Source: Nocardia spumae (GTDB lineage: Bacteria > Actinomycetota > Actinomycetes > Mycobacteriales > Mycobacteriaceae). From it: a stretch of DNA of 64,000 nucleotides. Positions 1-8,736 of the stretch are shown here, piece by piece; position 1 is the stretch's first letter; every line of letters begins with the position of its first letter. The DNA lies in contig NZ_JAJFZL010000001.1 in the NCBI RefSeq assembly GCF_020733635.1, forward strand, positions 2,046,001 through 2,110,000, in the 5' to 3' direction. Made by a program: the position numbers and the translations under genes. The notes below the pieces were generated by a model that searched no databases, was not told the DNA's origin, and saw only the letters and a program-made list of their open reading frames with translations.

Positions 1-1082
1 CGTACATCGAGATGATCGACGTGCGCTCGGCCGAGGGCGCACTCGGCGGCGGGCCCGGACCGCGGATGAGCAAGTTCGAGGTGCTCGTCGCGATGGCCTA
101 CGCGGCCTTCGCCGAAGCGCCGGTCGATGTCGCGGTCGTCGAAACCGGAATGGGCGGCACCTGGGATGCCACCAACGTGATCGACGGCCAGGTCGCGGTG
201 ATCACTCCGATCGGCCTGGACCACACCGACTATCTCGGCCCCGACCTGGCCTCCATCGCCGGGGAGAAGGCCGGGATCATCAAGAAGTCACCGCAGGATC
301 TGCTGATCCCGCGCGACACCGTCGCGATCATCGCCGAGCAGGAACCCGAGGCGATGGAGGTGCTGCTGCGCCGGACGGTCGACGCCGATGCCGCGGTCGC
401 CCGTGCCGGTTCGGAATTCCGGCTGCTCTCCCGGCGGGTCGCCATCGGCGGGCAGGTACTGGAGATTCAGGGACTCGGCGGGGTGTACGACGAGATCTTC
501 CTGCCGTTGCACGGCGAACACCAGGCCCACAACGCGGCGCTGGCACTGGCCGCGGTGGAAGCGTTCTTCGGCGCGGGTGCGCAAAAGCAGCTCGACATCG
601 AGGCCGTCCGGGCGGGCTTCGCGGCGGCGGTCAGCCCGGGCCGGATGGAGCGAATGCGCAACGCGCCCACCATCTTCATCGACGCCGCGCACAACCCGGC
701 TGGTGCCCGGGCCCTGGCCGCGACCCTGACCAGCGAATTCGATTTCCGGAAACTGGTCGGCGTGGTGGGGGTGCTGCAGGACAAGGACGCGGCCGGAATC
801 CTGGCCGCACTGGAACCCGTTCTCGACGAGATCGTGGTCACCACCAACGGCTCGCCACGAGCCCTCGGCGTCGACGAACTCGCGGATCTGGCCGTCCAGC
901 GCTTCGGTGACGAACGAGTCGTCACCGCGAACAGCCTCGCCGACGCGGTCGAGACCGCCACCGCGATCGCCGAGGAAGCGGGCGACTCCGGCGAACCGGT
1001 CTCGGGCGCCGGCATCGTGGTCACCGGCTCGGTCGTCACCGCGGGCGCGGCGCGCTCACTGTTCGGGAAGACCCCCGCGTGA
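1..1082 (+). CDS. folC: Folylpolyglutamate/dihydrofolate synthase, 5'-truncated by window edge
   Basis: Adds glutamate to folates (and probably to dihydropteroate) with ATP in the cytosol. The reading frame is open from the first bases, so the N-terminal part with the ATP P-loop lies outside the window. Seen: the Mur-ligase central-domain segment with ETGMGGTWDATN and GLDHTDYLG, and the C-terminal domain beginning near FIDAAHNPAGA, the FolC equivalent of the DGAHNP signature. The protein ends with a normal TGA. The gene heads a co-directional block (DUF4233, ndk, rne, rplU, rpmA, obg, proB) in the order found in mycobacteria, which supports the call. An isolated Mur ligase is excluded by the folate-type HNP motif and by the context. 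Confidence 0.93.
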   Translation, partial: YIEMIDVRSAEGALGGGPGPRMSKFEVLVAMAYAAFAEAPVDVAVVETGMGGTWDATNVIDGQVAVITPIGLDHTDYLGPDLASIAGEKAGIIKKSPQDLLIPRDTVAIIAEQEPEAMEVLLRRTVDADAAVARAGSEFRLLSRRVAIGGQVLEIQGLGGVYDEIFLPLHGEHQAHNAALALAAVEAFFGAGAQKQLDIEAVRAGFAAAVSPGRMERMRNAPTIFIDAAHNPAGARALAATLTSEFDFRKLVGVVGVLQDKDAAGILAALEPVLDEIVVTTNGSPRALGVDELADLAVQRFGDERVVTANSLADAVETATAIAEEAGDSGEPVSGAGIVVTGSVVTAGAARSLFGKTPA

Positions 1083-1148
1083 GCGCGCGGGCCGGAGGCG
1101 GTAGCTTGCGTGACCGCGGGGCGGGCATCATGGTTTCGAGGAGGCAAC

Positions 1149-1586
1149 GTGGGTAGCCAGAACGAGACGCGCGACGGCGAGAACGGTGCGCCCGGAGGCG
1201 TCCCGGCACCCGCCACCGACCCGTGGAAGGGCTTCCGCGGCGTAATGGCCGGCGCCCTGGTACTCGAGGCCATCACCGTTCTGCTGGCGCTGCCGGTTGT
1301 CGGCGCCGTCGGCGGCGGGCTGAGCTGGTGGTCGGTGACCTATCTGGTGGGACTCGCCGTGCTGATGTTCGCCGGCTCCGGCATGCAGCGGCGTTCCTGG
1401 GCGGTGCCGTTCAACCTCGGTCTCCAGATCCTCGTGCTGGCAGGCGGATTCATCCACTTGTCGATCCTGATCATCGGTGTCGTCTTCCTCGCCGTGTGGA
1501 TCTTCATCATGGTGCTGCGCTCCGATGTCAAACGGCGCATCGACCAGGGACTACTGCCCAGCCAGCGGATGCAGGGCTCGTCCTGA
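1149..1586 (+). CDS. DUF4233 family membrane protein
   Basis: Small integral membrane protein of 145 aa that always follows folC in this group; its role is unknown. I chose the GTG at 1149 because a GAGGAGG-type ribosome site lies about 6 bases upstream; an earlier GTG at 1110 has no such site. A hydrophilic N-terminus of about 30 residues (acidic, Pro/Ala-rich) is followed by four hydrophobic segments at roughly residues 32-52, 57-76, 85-105 and 107-125, then a basic tail (RSDVKRR) that should face the cytosol. Position between folC and ndk matches mycobacterial genomes and is the main support for the family call. Confidence 0.8.
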   Translation: MGSQNETRDGENGAPGGVPAPATDPWKGFRGVMAGALVLEAITVLLALPVVGAVGGGLSWWSVTYLVGLAVLMFAGSGMQRRSWAVPFNLGLQILVLAGGFIHLSILIIGVVFLAVWIFIMVLRSDVKRRIDQGLLPSQRMQGSS

Positions 1587-1631
1587 CGGCTCGGTTCGGA
1601 GTTCCGCGAGGTCGCCGGTTAGAGTGTCGCC

Positions 1632-2033
1632 GTGACTGAGCAGACGTTGGTACTCATCAAGCCGGACGGCGTGGCCCGTGGCCTGGTTGGTGAGATCATC
1701 ACCCGCATCGAACGCAAAGGCCTGAAGATCGCGGCCCTCAAGCTCGAGCAGGTTTCCGAGGACCTCGCCGCCTCCCACTACGCCGAACACGCCGACAAGC
1801 CGTTCTACGGCTCGCTGATCGAGTTCATCACCTCCGGTCCGGTCGTCGCGGCCATCCTCGAGGGCCCGCGCGCCATCGCCGCCTTCCGGCAGCTCGCCGG
1901 CGGCACCGATCCCGTCGACAAGGCCGTCCCCGGCAGCATCCGCGGCGACTACGCCCTGGAAACCCAGTTCAACCTCGTCCACGGCTCCGATTCACCCGAA
2001 TCCGCGAAGCGGGAAATCGCGCTCTGGTTCTGA
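1632..2033 (+). CDS. ndk: Nucleoside diphosphate kinase
   Basis: Transfers the gamma-phosphate of NTPs to NDPs through a phosphohistidine, balancing cytosolic NTP pools. The 133-aa length is normal for the compact bacterial family. Visible signatures are [13 protein letters not shown] at the N-terminus (Lys contacting phosphate) and [12 protein letters not shown], with the catalytic His at residue 117. It starts with GTG, has only a weak ribosome site, and lies 45 bp after the DUF4233 gene, so it is probably co-transcribed with folC. A second, divergent NDK-like protein is encoded at 19804 and should not be confused with this housekeeping copy. Confidence 0.97.
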   Translation: MTEQTLVLIKPDGVARGLVGEIITRIERKGLKIAALKLEQVSEDLAASHYAEHADKPFYGSLIEFITSGPVVAAILEGPRAIAAFRQLAGGTDPVDKAVPGSIRGDYALETQFNLVHGSDSPESAKREIALWF

Positions 2034-2063
2034 GCCGTCATTTCCGGCCTCGCTCGCTCGGCG

Positions 2064-2140
2064 GGTTCGCGGCCCCTCGGGCTCTGCGCTGAGGCACCGC
2101 CTACGCCACGGCACCTCAGCGCAGAGCCGGCCCGCGAACC
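2064..2140. repeat. Long imperfect inverted repeat after ndk
   Basis: Two arms, 2064-2099 and 2109-2140, are near reverse complements: GGTTCGCGG...GGCTCTGCGCTGAGG pairs with CCTCAGCGCAGAGCC...CCGCGAACC across a loop of about 9 bases. There is no T-run, but actinobacterial terminators often lack one. It may terminate ndk transcription; the length (over 30 bp per arm) is also compatible with a REP/MITE-like dispersed palindrome. Confidence 0.7.
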
Positions 2141-2709
2141 GGTCGCTCGTAGGACTGGCTCCGTGCTGTGGGAGTCGGGTGTGGAGGTCCGGCGCTCATG
2201 CCTTCTCGTCGTGTAGCGGGCTCGTTCCCAGCAGCCGCCGGTCGACACCGGTGTGGCGGCTGTCCCGGACGGAGAAATACCTACTCAGGTGTAGTAACGC
2301 GGCGCCGGGGACGGAGTGGAATCGGCCCGGGGGAACGCCGATGGCGAACCTGTGGCGCCGGGTATGGGATACTGACATCGGATGTACTCGACGCCTTCCT
2401 ATCGAGGCAGGTGGCGAGCGCAACCGAATGGCATCGCGGCTCGACGCCGATCATCGCTGCCCCGGACGGTTACAAGACTCGGCTGTCCGGCGGCACGCTG
2501 GATGAGCGCTCGAGCTCCGATGTGAAGCCAACAGCCAGGCGCCGCGTGACCAGTTAGCCCGAACGACGTACGACATGGTGATAACCGGGCACGCGGGGCG
2601 AGACCATCAGACCTTGCGCCCACCGGCGTGAGGCGAGCGGACAGCGCCCCCGCGTCGGCCGCGTCACTCTCGTACGAGTGGGACGCGCCCGGGGGCCCGA
2701 GGAGATTTC
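2141..2709 (+). other. Non-coding region upstream of rne (long leader)
   Basis: About 570 bases without a convincing gene; short open frames here have no recognisable domain or plausible composition. A -10-like GATACT sits at 2368-2373 without a clear -35. A long structured 5' region before an RNase E/G gene is plausible because RNase E of enterobacteria is autoregulated through its 5' UTR; that this applies here is inference. Confidence 0.4.
2660..2687 (+). promoter_or_regulatory. Stem-loop just upstream of the rne ribosome site
   Basis: CGCGTC (2660-2665) pairs with GACGCG (2682-2687), and an inner CTCGT/ACGAG stem closes the hairpin with two mismatches between. It ends about 11 bases before the GAGGAG ribosome site (about 2699-2704). 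It could affect rne translation or mRNA stability, but only the base pairing is seen. Confidence 0.4.
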
Positions 2710-5700
2710 GTGGCCGATCAAGAGCCGCAAGGAACGTCGCAGACCAATGGTGATTCCACCTCCAATGGGGTGGCCGGGGCAGGGGAGGCGCCGCAGTTGC
2801 CGGAACGAATCCGGGTGCACGCATTGGCGAAGCTCCTGGGAACAACCAGCAAACGTATCCTTGCTCACCTGACAGAACTGGGCGCCGAAGCCCGTAGTGC
2901 TCAATCCAGCCTGGACCGGACCGTCGCGGAGTCCGTCCGGGACGCGCTGGTACCGCAGGAGCCCTCCACCGAACCGGCCGCCGTCGAACCACCGGCGAGT
3001 GCCGCGGCCCCCGCCGAGCAGGCCCCCACCGCGCCGGCCCCGGCCGCGAGCGAATCCTCCGCGAATGTCGCCGAGGCCGCGCCCGCCGCGCTCCCGGTGC
3101 CGGAACCGGTAGCCGCCGCGGAGCCGGCTGCGGTGCCCGAATCGGCTGCCGCCGCCGAGACCCCCGCCGAGACCGCCGAGGCCGAGAGCGCGGCGCCGCA
3201 CACTTCGCTGTTCACCAGCCCCTTCCGTCCGTCCTCGGCCCAGCCCGAGCCGGTGGTCTTCGAGGCGGCGAGCATCGCGGCCGCACCGCTGTTCCTGCCG
3301 CCGGACGCCGCGGCGGCTCAGGAGGAGCGGCGTAAGCGTCGGGCCGAGCGTGAGGCCAAGGCCGCCGAATCCGTGACGCCCGAACCCGTGGTCGAGGAGA
3401 CTCCGGCCGCGCCGAAGGCGCCCGCCGCCCCCGAGTCCGAGACCGAATCCGAGGCCGAGATCGAGGCCGAGGCCGAATCCGGCGCGGACTGGGACGAGGA
3501 ACAATCGCGTGACGAGCAAGAGGACGGCGGCCGTTCCCGGCGCCGCCGCCGCGGTCGCCGCGGACGGGGCCGTGGCCGGGGCGAACAGCACGCCGATCAC
3601 GACTCCGACGACGAGTCCGAGGACGAGGACACCGATTCGCACGCCGAATCCGGTGATTCGACCGAGGACAGCGGCGCCGAGCAGACCGAGGACACCGAGG
3701 ACGAGGGCGCCTCGACGTCGGACGGTTCGACCCGTCGCCGTCGGCGCCGTCGTCGCCGCAAGGCCGGAGAGGACAACGAATCCGAGCCCTCGGACGACGA
3801 TCCGCCGAATACGGTCGTGCACGAGCGGGAACCGCGCAACAAGCGCCGCGCGGTCGACGAGGTGCAGGGCATCAGCGGCTCGACCCGGCTCGAAGCCAAG
3901 CGCCAGCGCCGCCGTGACGGCCGCGAAGCCGGTCGCCGCCGCCCGCCGATCCTGACCGAATCGGAATTCCTGGCCCGTCGTGAGGCGGTCGACCGGGTCA
4001 TGGTGGTCCGGGAGAAGTCCTTCCCCGCCGCCGGCGAGCACTCGCATTCCGGTGCGACCACCCAGGTCGCGGTCCTCGAGGACAACATCCTCGTCGAGCA
4101 TTTCGTCACCAACACCGGCACCGCGTCCATGGTCGGCAATGTCTACCTGGGCAAGGTGCAGAACGTGCTGCCCAGCATGGAGGCGGCGTTCGTCGACATC
4201 GGCCGCGGCCGCAACGGCGTGCTGTACGCCGGCGAGGTGAACTGGGAGGCCGCCGGGCTCGGCGGTAAGGAACGCAAGATCGAGCAGGCGCTCAAACCCG
4301 GCGATACCGTGCTGGTGCAGGTCAGCAAGGATCCGGTCGGGCACAAGGGTGCCCGGCTGACCACGCAGATCAGCCTGGCCGGGCGTTTCCTGGTCTACGT
4401 CCCGGGCGGGACCTCGACCGGGATCAGCCGCAAACTGCCCGATACCGAGCGCAAGCGGCTCAAGGAGATCCTGCGCGATATCGTCCCGCAGGATGCCGGG
4501 GTGATCATCCGCACCGCGTCCGAGGGGGTCAGCGAGACCGAGCTCGCTCGCGACGTCGAGCGGTTGCAGGCTACCTGGAAGACCATCGAGAAGCAGGCCG
4601 AGCACGGGTCCGGTGCGCCGAAGACCCTGTACGAGGAGCCCGACCTGCTGGTCAAGGTCGTCCGTGACCTGTTCAACGAGGACTTCTCGAAGCTGGTCAT
4701 CGAGGGTGATCGGGCCTGGACGACGGTGGAGAACTACGTTCGCACCGTCGCGCCGGACATGCTGGCCCGTGTCGAGCGCTACGACAACGCCGGCGGTGGT
4801 GTCGATGTCTTCGGTAGCCTGCGCATCGACGAGCAACTGGCGAAGGCTCTGGACCGCAAGGTGTGGCTGCCCTCCGGCGGCACCCTGGTCATCGACCGCA
4901 CCGAGGCGATGACGGTGATCGATGTCAACACCGGCAAGTTCACCGGCTCCGGTGGTAGCAATCTGGAGGAGACGGTCACCCGCAACAACCTCGAGGCCGC
5001 CGAGGAGATCGTGCGGCAGATGCGGTTGCGCGATATCGGCGGCATGATCGTCGTCGACTTCATCGACATGGTGCTCGAGTCCAACCGGGATCTCGTCCTG
5101 CGCCGGCTCACCGAAAGTCTGGGTCGCGACCGTACGCGCCATCAGGTTTCGGAGGTGACCTCGCTCGGACTCGTGCAGATGACTCGCAAGAAGCTGGGCA
5201 CGGGGCTGGTCGAGGCGTTCTCCACGACCTGTGAGCACTGCCACGGTCGCGGCATCATCGTGCACAACTATCCGGTCGAGACCGCACCCTCCGAAGAGGG
5301 CGGCTCGGGCCGTCGCGAGGGCCGTCGCCGCCGCAAGGACAAGGAACGCGATAAGGACAAGCCGCAGCAGGCTCCCGCGGCGACGGTCGCCGAGCCCGTG
5401 GACTCGCATCACGAGGAGGAGGCGGCCGCGAAGCGGGCGCATCCGGTGGCGCTCGCCATGGCGGCCCACCACGGCGACGAGGAGCCGGTCGAGGGCGAGT
5501 CCGAGGTCGCGGGGACCGAAGCGGACGCGGACTCGGAGGCCGCAGAGGCCGCAACCTCGGGCAGTGCGCAACCGGTAGCCACCGCGGCGGTGACCGGCGG
5601 TTCCGAGGCCGCGCAGACCGGGTCCGCACCGTCGGATGCCGCTGTTGCCGAGACCGGTGCGTCCGCGAGGTCGAAGGGTGCGACCTCCCGCAGGCGCGGA

Positions 5701-6048
5701 CGCAACGGCACGGCCGTCGACCGCGCCGCCGAATCCGGTCGGCGGACCGACGAGCCGCGCGACACGGAGCAGCCCGCGCCGGCCGCCGAGACGAGCGCAG
5801 CCGCGTCGTCGAGCGCGGAGGTCGCGGCACCCGCGCCTCGGCGCGGACGTCGCCGGGTGGCCCGTACCACCGCGGCCCTGTCCACCACGGACAGCCAGGG
5901 TTCGGTATTCGTGCTCTCCGACAGCGAACAGGACAGCGCGCCGAAGTTCAGCCTCGACGACATCGCCGCACCGGAGGTGACGCCCCGTACCCGCACCCGT
6001 CGCCGCACCGCCGGCCGGGCAGCGGGCGCCCCGGAGACGCCGAACTGA
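2710..6048 (+). CDS. rne: Ribonuclease E/G family endoribonuclease
   Basis: Endonuclease for rRNA processing and mRNA decay; 1112 aa. GTG start, with GAGGAG ending six bases upstream. Order: an IF2-N-like helical motif (about 33-58, RVHALAKLLGTTSKRILAHL); a long low-complexity stretch (about 75-430) rich in Ala/Pro/Glu with Arg clusters, expected to be disordered and RNA-binding; an S1 domain (about 475-565, VDIGRGRNGVLYAGEVNW); the DNase I-like catalytic region with MTVIDVNTGKF (about 733-743) and VVDFIDM (about 780), containing the two Mg-binding Asp; and a zinc-link CxxC (Cys841/Cys844, CEHCHGRG) for tetramer formation. The tail from about 860 is again disordered and basic. This layout, catalytic core in the middle, matches mycobacterial RNase E rather than the E. 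coli arrangement. A terminator follows. Confidence 0.96.
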   Translation: MADQEPQGTSQTNGDSTSNGVAGAGEAPQLPERIRVHALAKLLGTTSKRILAHLTELGAEARSAQSSLDRTVAESVRDALVPQEPSTEPAAVEPPASAAAPAEQAPTAPAPAASESSANVAEAAPAALPVPEPVAAAEPAAVPESAAAAETPAETAEAESAAPHTSLFTSPFRPSSAQPEPVVFEAASIAAAPLFLPPDAAAAQEERRKRRAEREAKAAESVTPEPVVEETPAAPKAPAAPESETESEAEIEAEAESGADWDEEQSRDEQEDGGRSRRRRRGRRGRGRGRGEQHADHDSDDESEDEDTDSHAESGDSTEDSGAEQTEDTEDEGASTSDGSTRRRRRRRRRKAGEDNESEPSDDDPPNTVVHEREPRNKRRAVDEVQGISGSTRLEAKRQRRRDGREAGRRRPPILTESEFLARREAVDRVMVVREKSFPAAGEHSHSGATTQVAVLEDNILVEHFVTNTGTASMVGNVYLGKVQNVLPSMEAAFVDIGRGRNGVLYAGEVNWEAAGLGGKERKIEQALKPGDTVLVQVSKDPVGHKGARLTTQISLAGRFLVYVPGGTSTGISRKLPDTERKRLKEILRDIVPQDAGVIIRTASEGVSETELARDVERLQATWKTIEKQAEHGSGAPKTLYEEPDLLVKVVRDLFNEDFSKLVIEGDRAWTTVENYVRTVAPDMLARVERYDNAGGGVDVFGSLRIDEQLAKALDRKVWLPSGGTLVIDRTEAMTVIDVNTGKFTGSGGSNLEETVTRNNLEAAEEIVRQMRLRDIGGMIVVDFIDMVLESNRDLVLRRLTESLGRDRTRHQVSEVTSLGLVQMTRKKLGTGLVEAFSTTCEHCHGRGIIVHNYPVETAPSEEGGSGRREGRRRRKDKERDKDKPQQAPAATVAEPVDSHHEEEAAAKRAHPVALAMAAHHGDEEPVEGESEVAGTEADADSEAAEAATSGSAQPVATAAVTGGSEAAQTGSAPSDAAVAETGASARSKGATSRRRGRNGTAVDRAAESGRRTDEPRDTEQPAPAAETSAAASSSAEVAAPAPRRGRRRVARTTAALSTTDSQGSVFVLSDSEQDSAPKFSLDDIAAPEVTPRTRTRRRTAGRAAGAPETPN

Positions 6049-6070
6049 TCCGGGCGGTCATCGAACAGTA

Positions 6071-6105
6071 GTGAATGCCCCGCTCGACATGGGCGGGGCA
6101 TTCAC
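6071..6105 (+). terminator. Terminator after rne
   Basis: A perfect 13-bp stem, GTGAATGCCCCGC (6071-6083) with GCGGGGCATTCAC (6093-6105), loop of 9 bases, beginning 22 bases after the rne stop. No U-tract, as is common in high-GC actinobacteria. It separates rne from the ribosomal protein operon. Confidence 0.85.
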
Positions 6106-6214
6106 GCGCCACCACCGCCCCGGTTTGTGCGCCGGGACTTCATCTCGTGCGCGGCAAACCCGTTCCGGGTGGAATCACCTGTGCGGAGCGAGGCCGGACA
6201 AACACAACCCCGGT

Positions 6215-6244
6215 TTGGTGACGGGGGTGGCGGTCCTGTAATCT
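6215..6244 (+). promoter_or_regulatory. Candidate promoter of rplU-rpmA
   Basis: TTGGTG (6215-6220) and TAATCT (6239-6244) are separated by 18 bases and lie about 190 bases before the rplU start, downstream of the rne terminator. This is the best sigma70-like pair in the interval. No transcript data are available. Confidence 0.45.
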
Positions 6245-6352
6245 TGGTCAGTCGCTGCCCGGTGACAGCACTGCGCTGTCGCGAGATCCGGCTCTAGACG
6301 AGCTCTCCGGTGCGGAACGTAGCGCCGAGGCGGCGGCGACTATCAGACCAGT

Positions 6353-6393
6353 CGTACGGCGGCTTCCGGTGTCCACCGGTCGGCGGCCGTACG
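6353..6393 (+). promoter_or_regulatory. Structured leader of rplU
   Basis: CGTACGGC (6353-6360) pairs with GCCGTACG (6386-6393), with an inner CCGGT/ACCGG stem. The hairpin lies in the predicted 5' UTR, about 25 bases before the ribosome site of rplU. L21 leaders that sense ribosomal protein are known in other bacteria; whether this is one is inference. Confidence 0.45.
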
Positions 6394-6438
6394 AACAGAG
6401 TGCCGATGCACTAGTTGAGGAAAGAGGGCAGCCGACCG

Positions 6439-6750
6439 ATGGCAACGTACGCGATCGTCAAGACCGGCGGAAAGCAGTACAAGGTCGCGGTCGGTGACCT
6501 GGTGAAGGTCGAGAAGATCGAGGGTGAACCGGGCACGGCCGTATCGCTGTCGCCGGTGCTGGTGGTTGACGGCGCCGAGCTGACTACCGATGCCGACAAG
6601 CTGGCCAAGGTTTCGGTGTCCGCCGAAGTGGTCGAGCAGACCAAGGGCCCGAAGATCCGGATCCACAAGTTCAAGAACAAGACCGGCTACCACAAGCGTC
6701 AGGGCCACCGTCAGAAGCTGACGGTCCTGAAGGTCACCGGCATCAAGTAA
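6439..6750 (+). CDS. rplU: 50S ribosomal protein L21
   Basis: Binds 23S rRNA in the large ribosomal subunit; 103 aa, the usual length. The ATG at 6439 is chosen since it begins [16 protein letters not shown], the family N-terminus, and the purine-rich GAGGAAAGAGG lies 10 bases upstream; an upstream TTG in frame only adds unrelated residues. The C-terminal [17 protein letters not shown] matches the L21 signature. rpmA follows 48 bp downstream, and both are probably made from the promoter near 6215-6244. Confidence 0.98.
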   Translation: MATYAIVKTGGKQYKVAVGDLVKVEKIEGEPGTAVSLSPVLVVDGAELTTDADKLAKVSVSAEVVEQTKGPKIRIHKFKNKTGYHKRQGHRQKLTVLKVTGIK

Positions 6751-6798
6751 TTTCGACCTAGCGAAACCACCCGGTTTCGAATCGAGGAGTTTTCAGCC

Positions 6799-7065
6799 AT
6801 GGCACATAAGAAGGGTGCGTCCAGCTCTCGCAACGGTCGCGATTCCAATTCCCAGCGGCTCGGTGTGAAGCGCTTCGGCGGCCAGGCCGTCAAGGCCGGT
6901 GAGATCCTGGTTCGCCAGCGCGGAACCCACTTCCACCCCGGCGTCAACGTCGGCCGTGGCGGTGACGACACACTGTTCGCCCTCGAGGCGGGCGCGGTCC
7001 AGTTCGGCACCAAGCGTGGCCGCAAGACCGTCAACATCGTGGTACCGGAGCCGGCGCAGGCCTGA
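6799..7065 (+). CDS. rpmA: 50S ribosomal protein L27
   Basis: Large-subunit protein whose N-terminal tail reaches the peptidyl transferase centre. 88 aa, starting directly with [16 protein letters not shown], so there is no cleavable N-terminal extension such as Firmicutes L27 has. [11 protein letters not shown] and the IIVRQRGT-like segment ([14 protein letters not shown]) are family signatures. A GAGGAG ribosome site lies at about 6784-6789. Follows rplU and is ended by the hairpin at 7101-7133. Confidence 0.98.
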   Translation: MAHKKGASSSRNGRDSNSQRLGVKRFGGQAVKAGEILVRQRGTHFHPGVNVGRGGDDTLFALEAGAVQFGTKRGRKTVNIVVPEPAQA

Positions 7066-7100
7066 GCCGCGCCGGAGCCTTCTCCACACACTCTTCGAAG

Positions 7101-7133
7101 CGGGCCAGGGTTTAGCAGATAAACCCTGGCCCG
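7101..7133 (+). terminator. Terminator between rpmA and obg
   Basis: Perfect 14-bp stem, CGGGCCAGGGTTTA (7101-7114) and TAAACCCTGGCCCG (7120-7133), five-base loop. It begins 36 bases after the rpmA stop, so obg likely has its own promoter or depends on read-through. Confidence 0.88.
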
Positions 7134-7189
7134 TTCGCCGTTTCGGGAGGCTCACCACCACCGTCCACCGAATCAGAGGTCCAGCAGCC

Positions 7190-8650
7190 ATGTCCAAATT
7201 CATCGATCGTGTGGTGCTGCACGTGCGCGCCGGTAAGGGCGGCCACGGCTGCGCTTCGGTGCATCGCGAGAAGTACAAGCCGCTCGGCGGACCGGATGGC
7301 GGTAACGGCGGTAACGGCGGGGATGTGATCCTCGAGGTCGATCCGAATGTGCACACCCTGCTGGACTTCCACTTCCATCCGCACGCCAAGGCCGGCAACG
7401 GCAAACCGGGCGAGGGTGGTAATCGCGACGGTAAGCAGGGCGGCGAACTGCTGCTGAGGGTGCCCGACGGCACCGTGGTCATCGGTGCCGACGGCACGGT
7501 GCTGGCCGATCTGGTCGGCGCCGGCACCCGCTTCATCGCGGCCCGGGGCGGCCGGGGCGGTCTCGGCAACGCGGCGCTGGTGTCGCGGGCCCGTAAGGCT
7601 CCCGGATTCGCGCTGCTGGGCGAGGAGGGGGAGGAGCGCGAGCTCGTCCTCGAGCTGAAGTCCGTGGCCGATGTCGGTCTGGTGGGATTCCCCTCGGCGG
7701 GTAAGTCGTCGCTGGTATCGGTGCTGTCGGCCGCCAAGCCCAAGATCGCCGATTACCCGTTCACCACCTTGGTGCCCAATCTCGGTGTCGTGTCCAGTGG
7801 TGACACCACTTTCACCGTGGCCGATGTGCCGGGCTTGATCCCGGGCGCCAGCGATGGGCGCGGCCTGGGCCTGGATTTCCTGCGTCATCTCGAGCGGTGT
7901 GCGGTGCTGGCGCATGTAGTCGATTGCGCGACACTGGAACCCGGGCGTGACCCCGTATCCGATGTGGACGCGCTCGAGGCCGAGCTGGCGGCTTATCGCC
8001 CGGCGCTGGCGGCCGATGCCGGTCTCGGTGATCTGGCCGACCGGCCGCGCGTGGTGATCCTCAACAAGGCCGATATCCCCGACGGCGCCGAGCTGGCCGA
8101 AATGGTCGCCCCCGAGTTCGCCGAGCGTGGCTGGCCGGTGTTCACCATCTCCGCGGTGAGCCGGGAAGGGCTGCGGCCGTTGACATTCGCGCTGGCGGAT
8201 ATGGTGCGTCAGTATCGCGAGGACCATCCGAAGGCGGCGCCGAAGCGTCCGGTGATCCGGCCGGTGGTGGCGGGAGAGTCCGCGTTCACCGTCGTCTCCG
8301 ATCCGGAGGTCGAGGGCGGTTTCATCGTGCGCGGCGAACGGCCCGAACGCTGGGTGCGCCAAACACAATTCGACAACGACGAGGCCGTGGGCTATCTCGC
8401 CGACCGCCTGGCGCGCCTCGGCGTGGAGGACGAGCTGGTGCGGCAGGGTGCGGTACCCGGCGCCGAGGTCACCATCGGTGATGTGAGCTTCGAGTGGGAG
8501 CCGCAGATTTCCGCCGGTGTCGATATGGTGATGACCGGGCGCGGCACCGATCCGCGCCTGGACCAGACCGACCGCATCTCCGCGGCCGAGCGCAAGCACG
8601 CCTCACGGGTGCGCCGCGGCCTGGTGTCGGAGGACGAGGACCAGCCGTGA
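7190..8650 (+). CDS. obg: GTPase Obg/CgtA
   Basis: Essential ribosome-associated GTPase acting in 50S assembly and growth control. 486 aa. Start ATG at 7190 gives the canonical [20 protein letters not shown]; the open frame continues upstream without resemblance to the family. Domains: Gly-rich Obg fold (about 1-158, with [12 protein letters not shown] and GGRGGLGNA), Ras-like G domain with the P-loop GFPSAGKSS (about 165-173), switch DVPGLIPGA and NKAD, then the actinobacterial OCT domain (about 365-430, [15 protein letters not shown]). An 86-bp gap separates it from proB. Confidence 0.97.
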   Translation: MSKFIDRVVLHVRAGKGGHGCASVHREKYKPLGGPDGGNGGNGGDVILEVDPNVHTLLDFHFHPHAKAGNGKPGEGGNRDGKQGGELLLRVPDGTVVIGADGTVLADLVGAGTRFIAARGGRGGLGNAALVSRARKAPGFALLGEEGEERELVLELKSVADVGLVGFPSAGKSSLVSVLSAAKPKIADYPFTTLVPNLGVVSSGDTTFTVADVPGLIPGASDGRGLGLDFLRHLERCAVLAHVVDCATLEPGRDPVSDVDALEAELAAYRPALAADAGLGDLADRPRVVILNKADIPDGAELAEMVAPEFAERGWPVFTISAVSREGLRPLTFALADMVRQYREDHPKAAPKRPVIRPVVAGESAFTVVSDPEVEGGFIVRGERPERWVRQTQFDNDEAVGYLADRLARLGVEDELVRQGAVPGAEVTIGDVSFEWEPQISAGVDMVMTGRGTDPRLDQTDRISAAERKHASRVRRGLVSEDEDQP

Positions 8651-8736
8651 CGGCCCGTCACACCGGATCGACCGGTGGGGGCGGGCGACCACAGACCCGG
8701 TAGTCGTGCGTCACGGCCAGGTGGCGTTTCTAGTGA

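Noticed and set aside
2168..2557. Short plus-strand frames in the rne upstream region
   Set aside because: Residue composition (Arg/Ser/Gly-rich), no ribosome site and no domain; treated as non-coding leader.
2554..5571. A 1005-residue open frame on the minus strand across rne
   Set aside because: Antisense shadow of the repetitive, high-GC rne gene; the composition is Leu/Gly/Arg/Asp-rich with no recognisable domain, while the plus strand encodes clear RNase E motifs.
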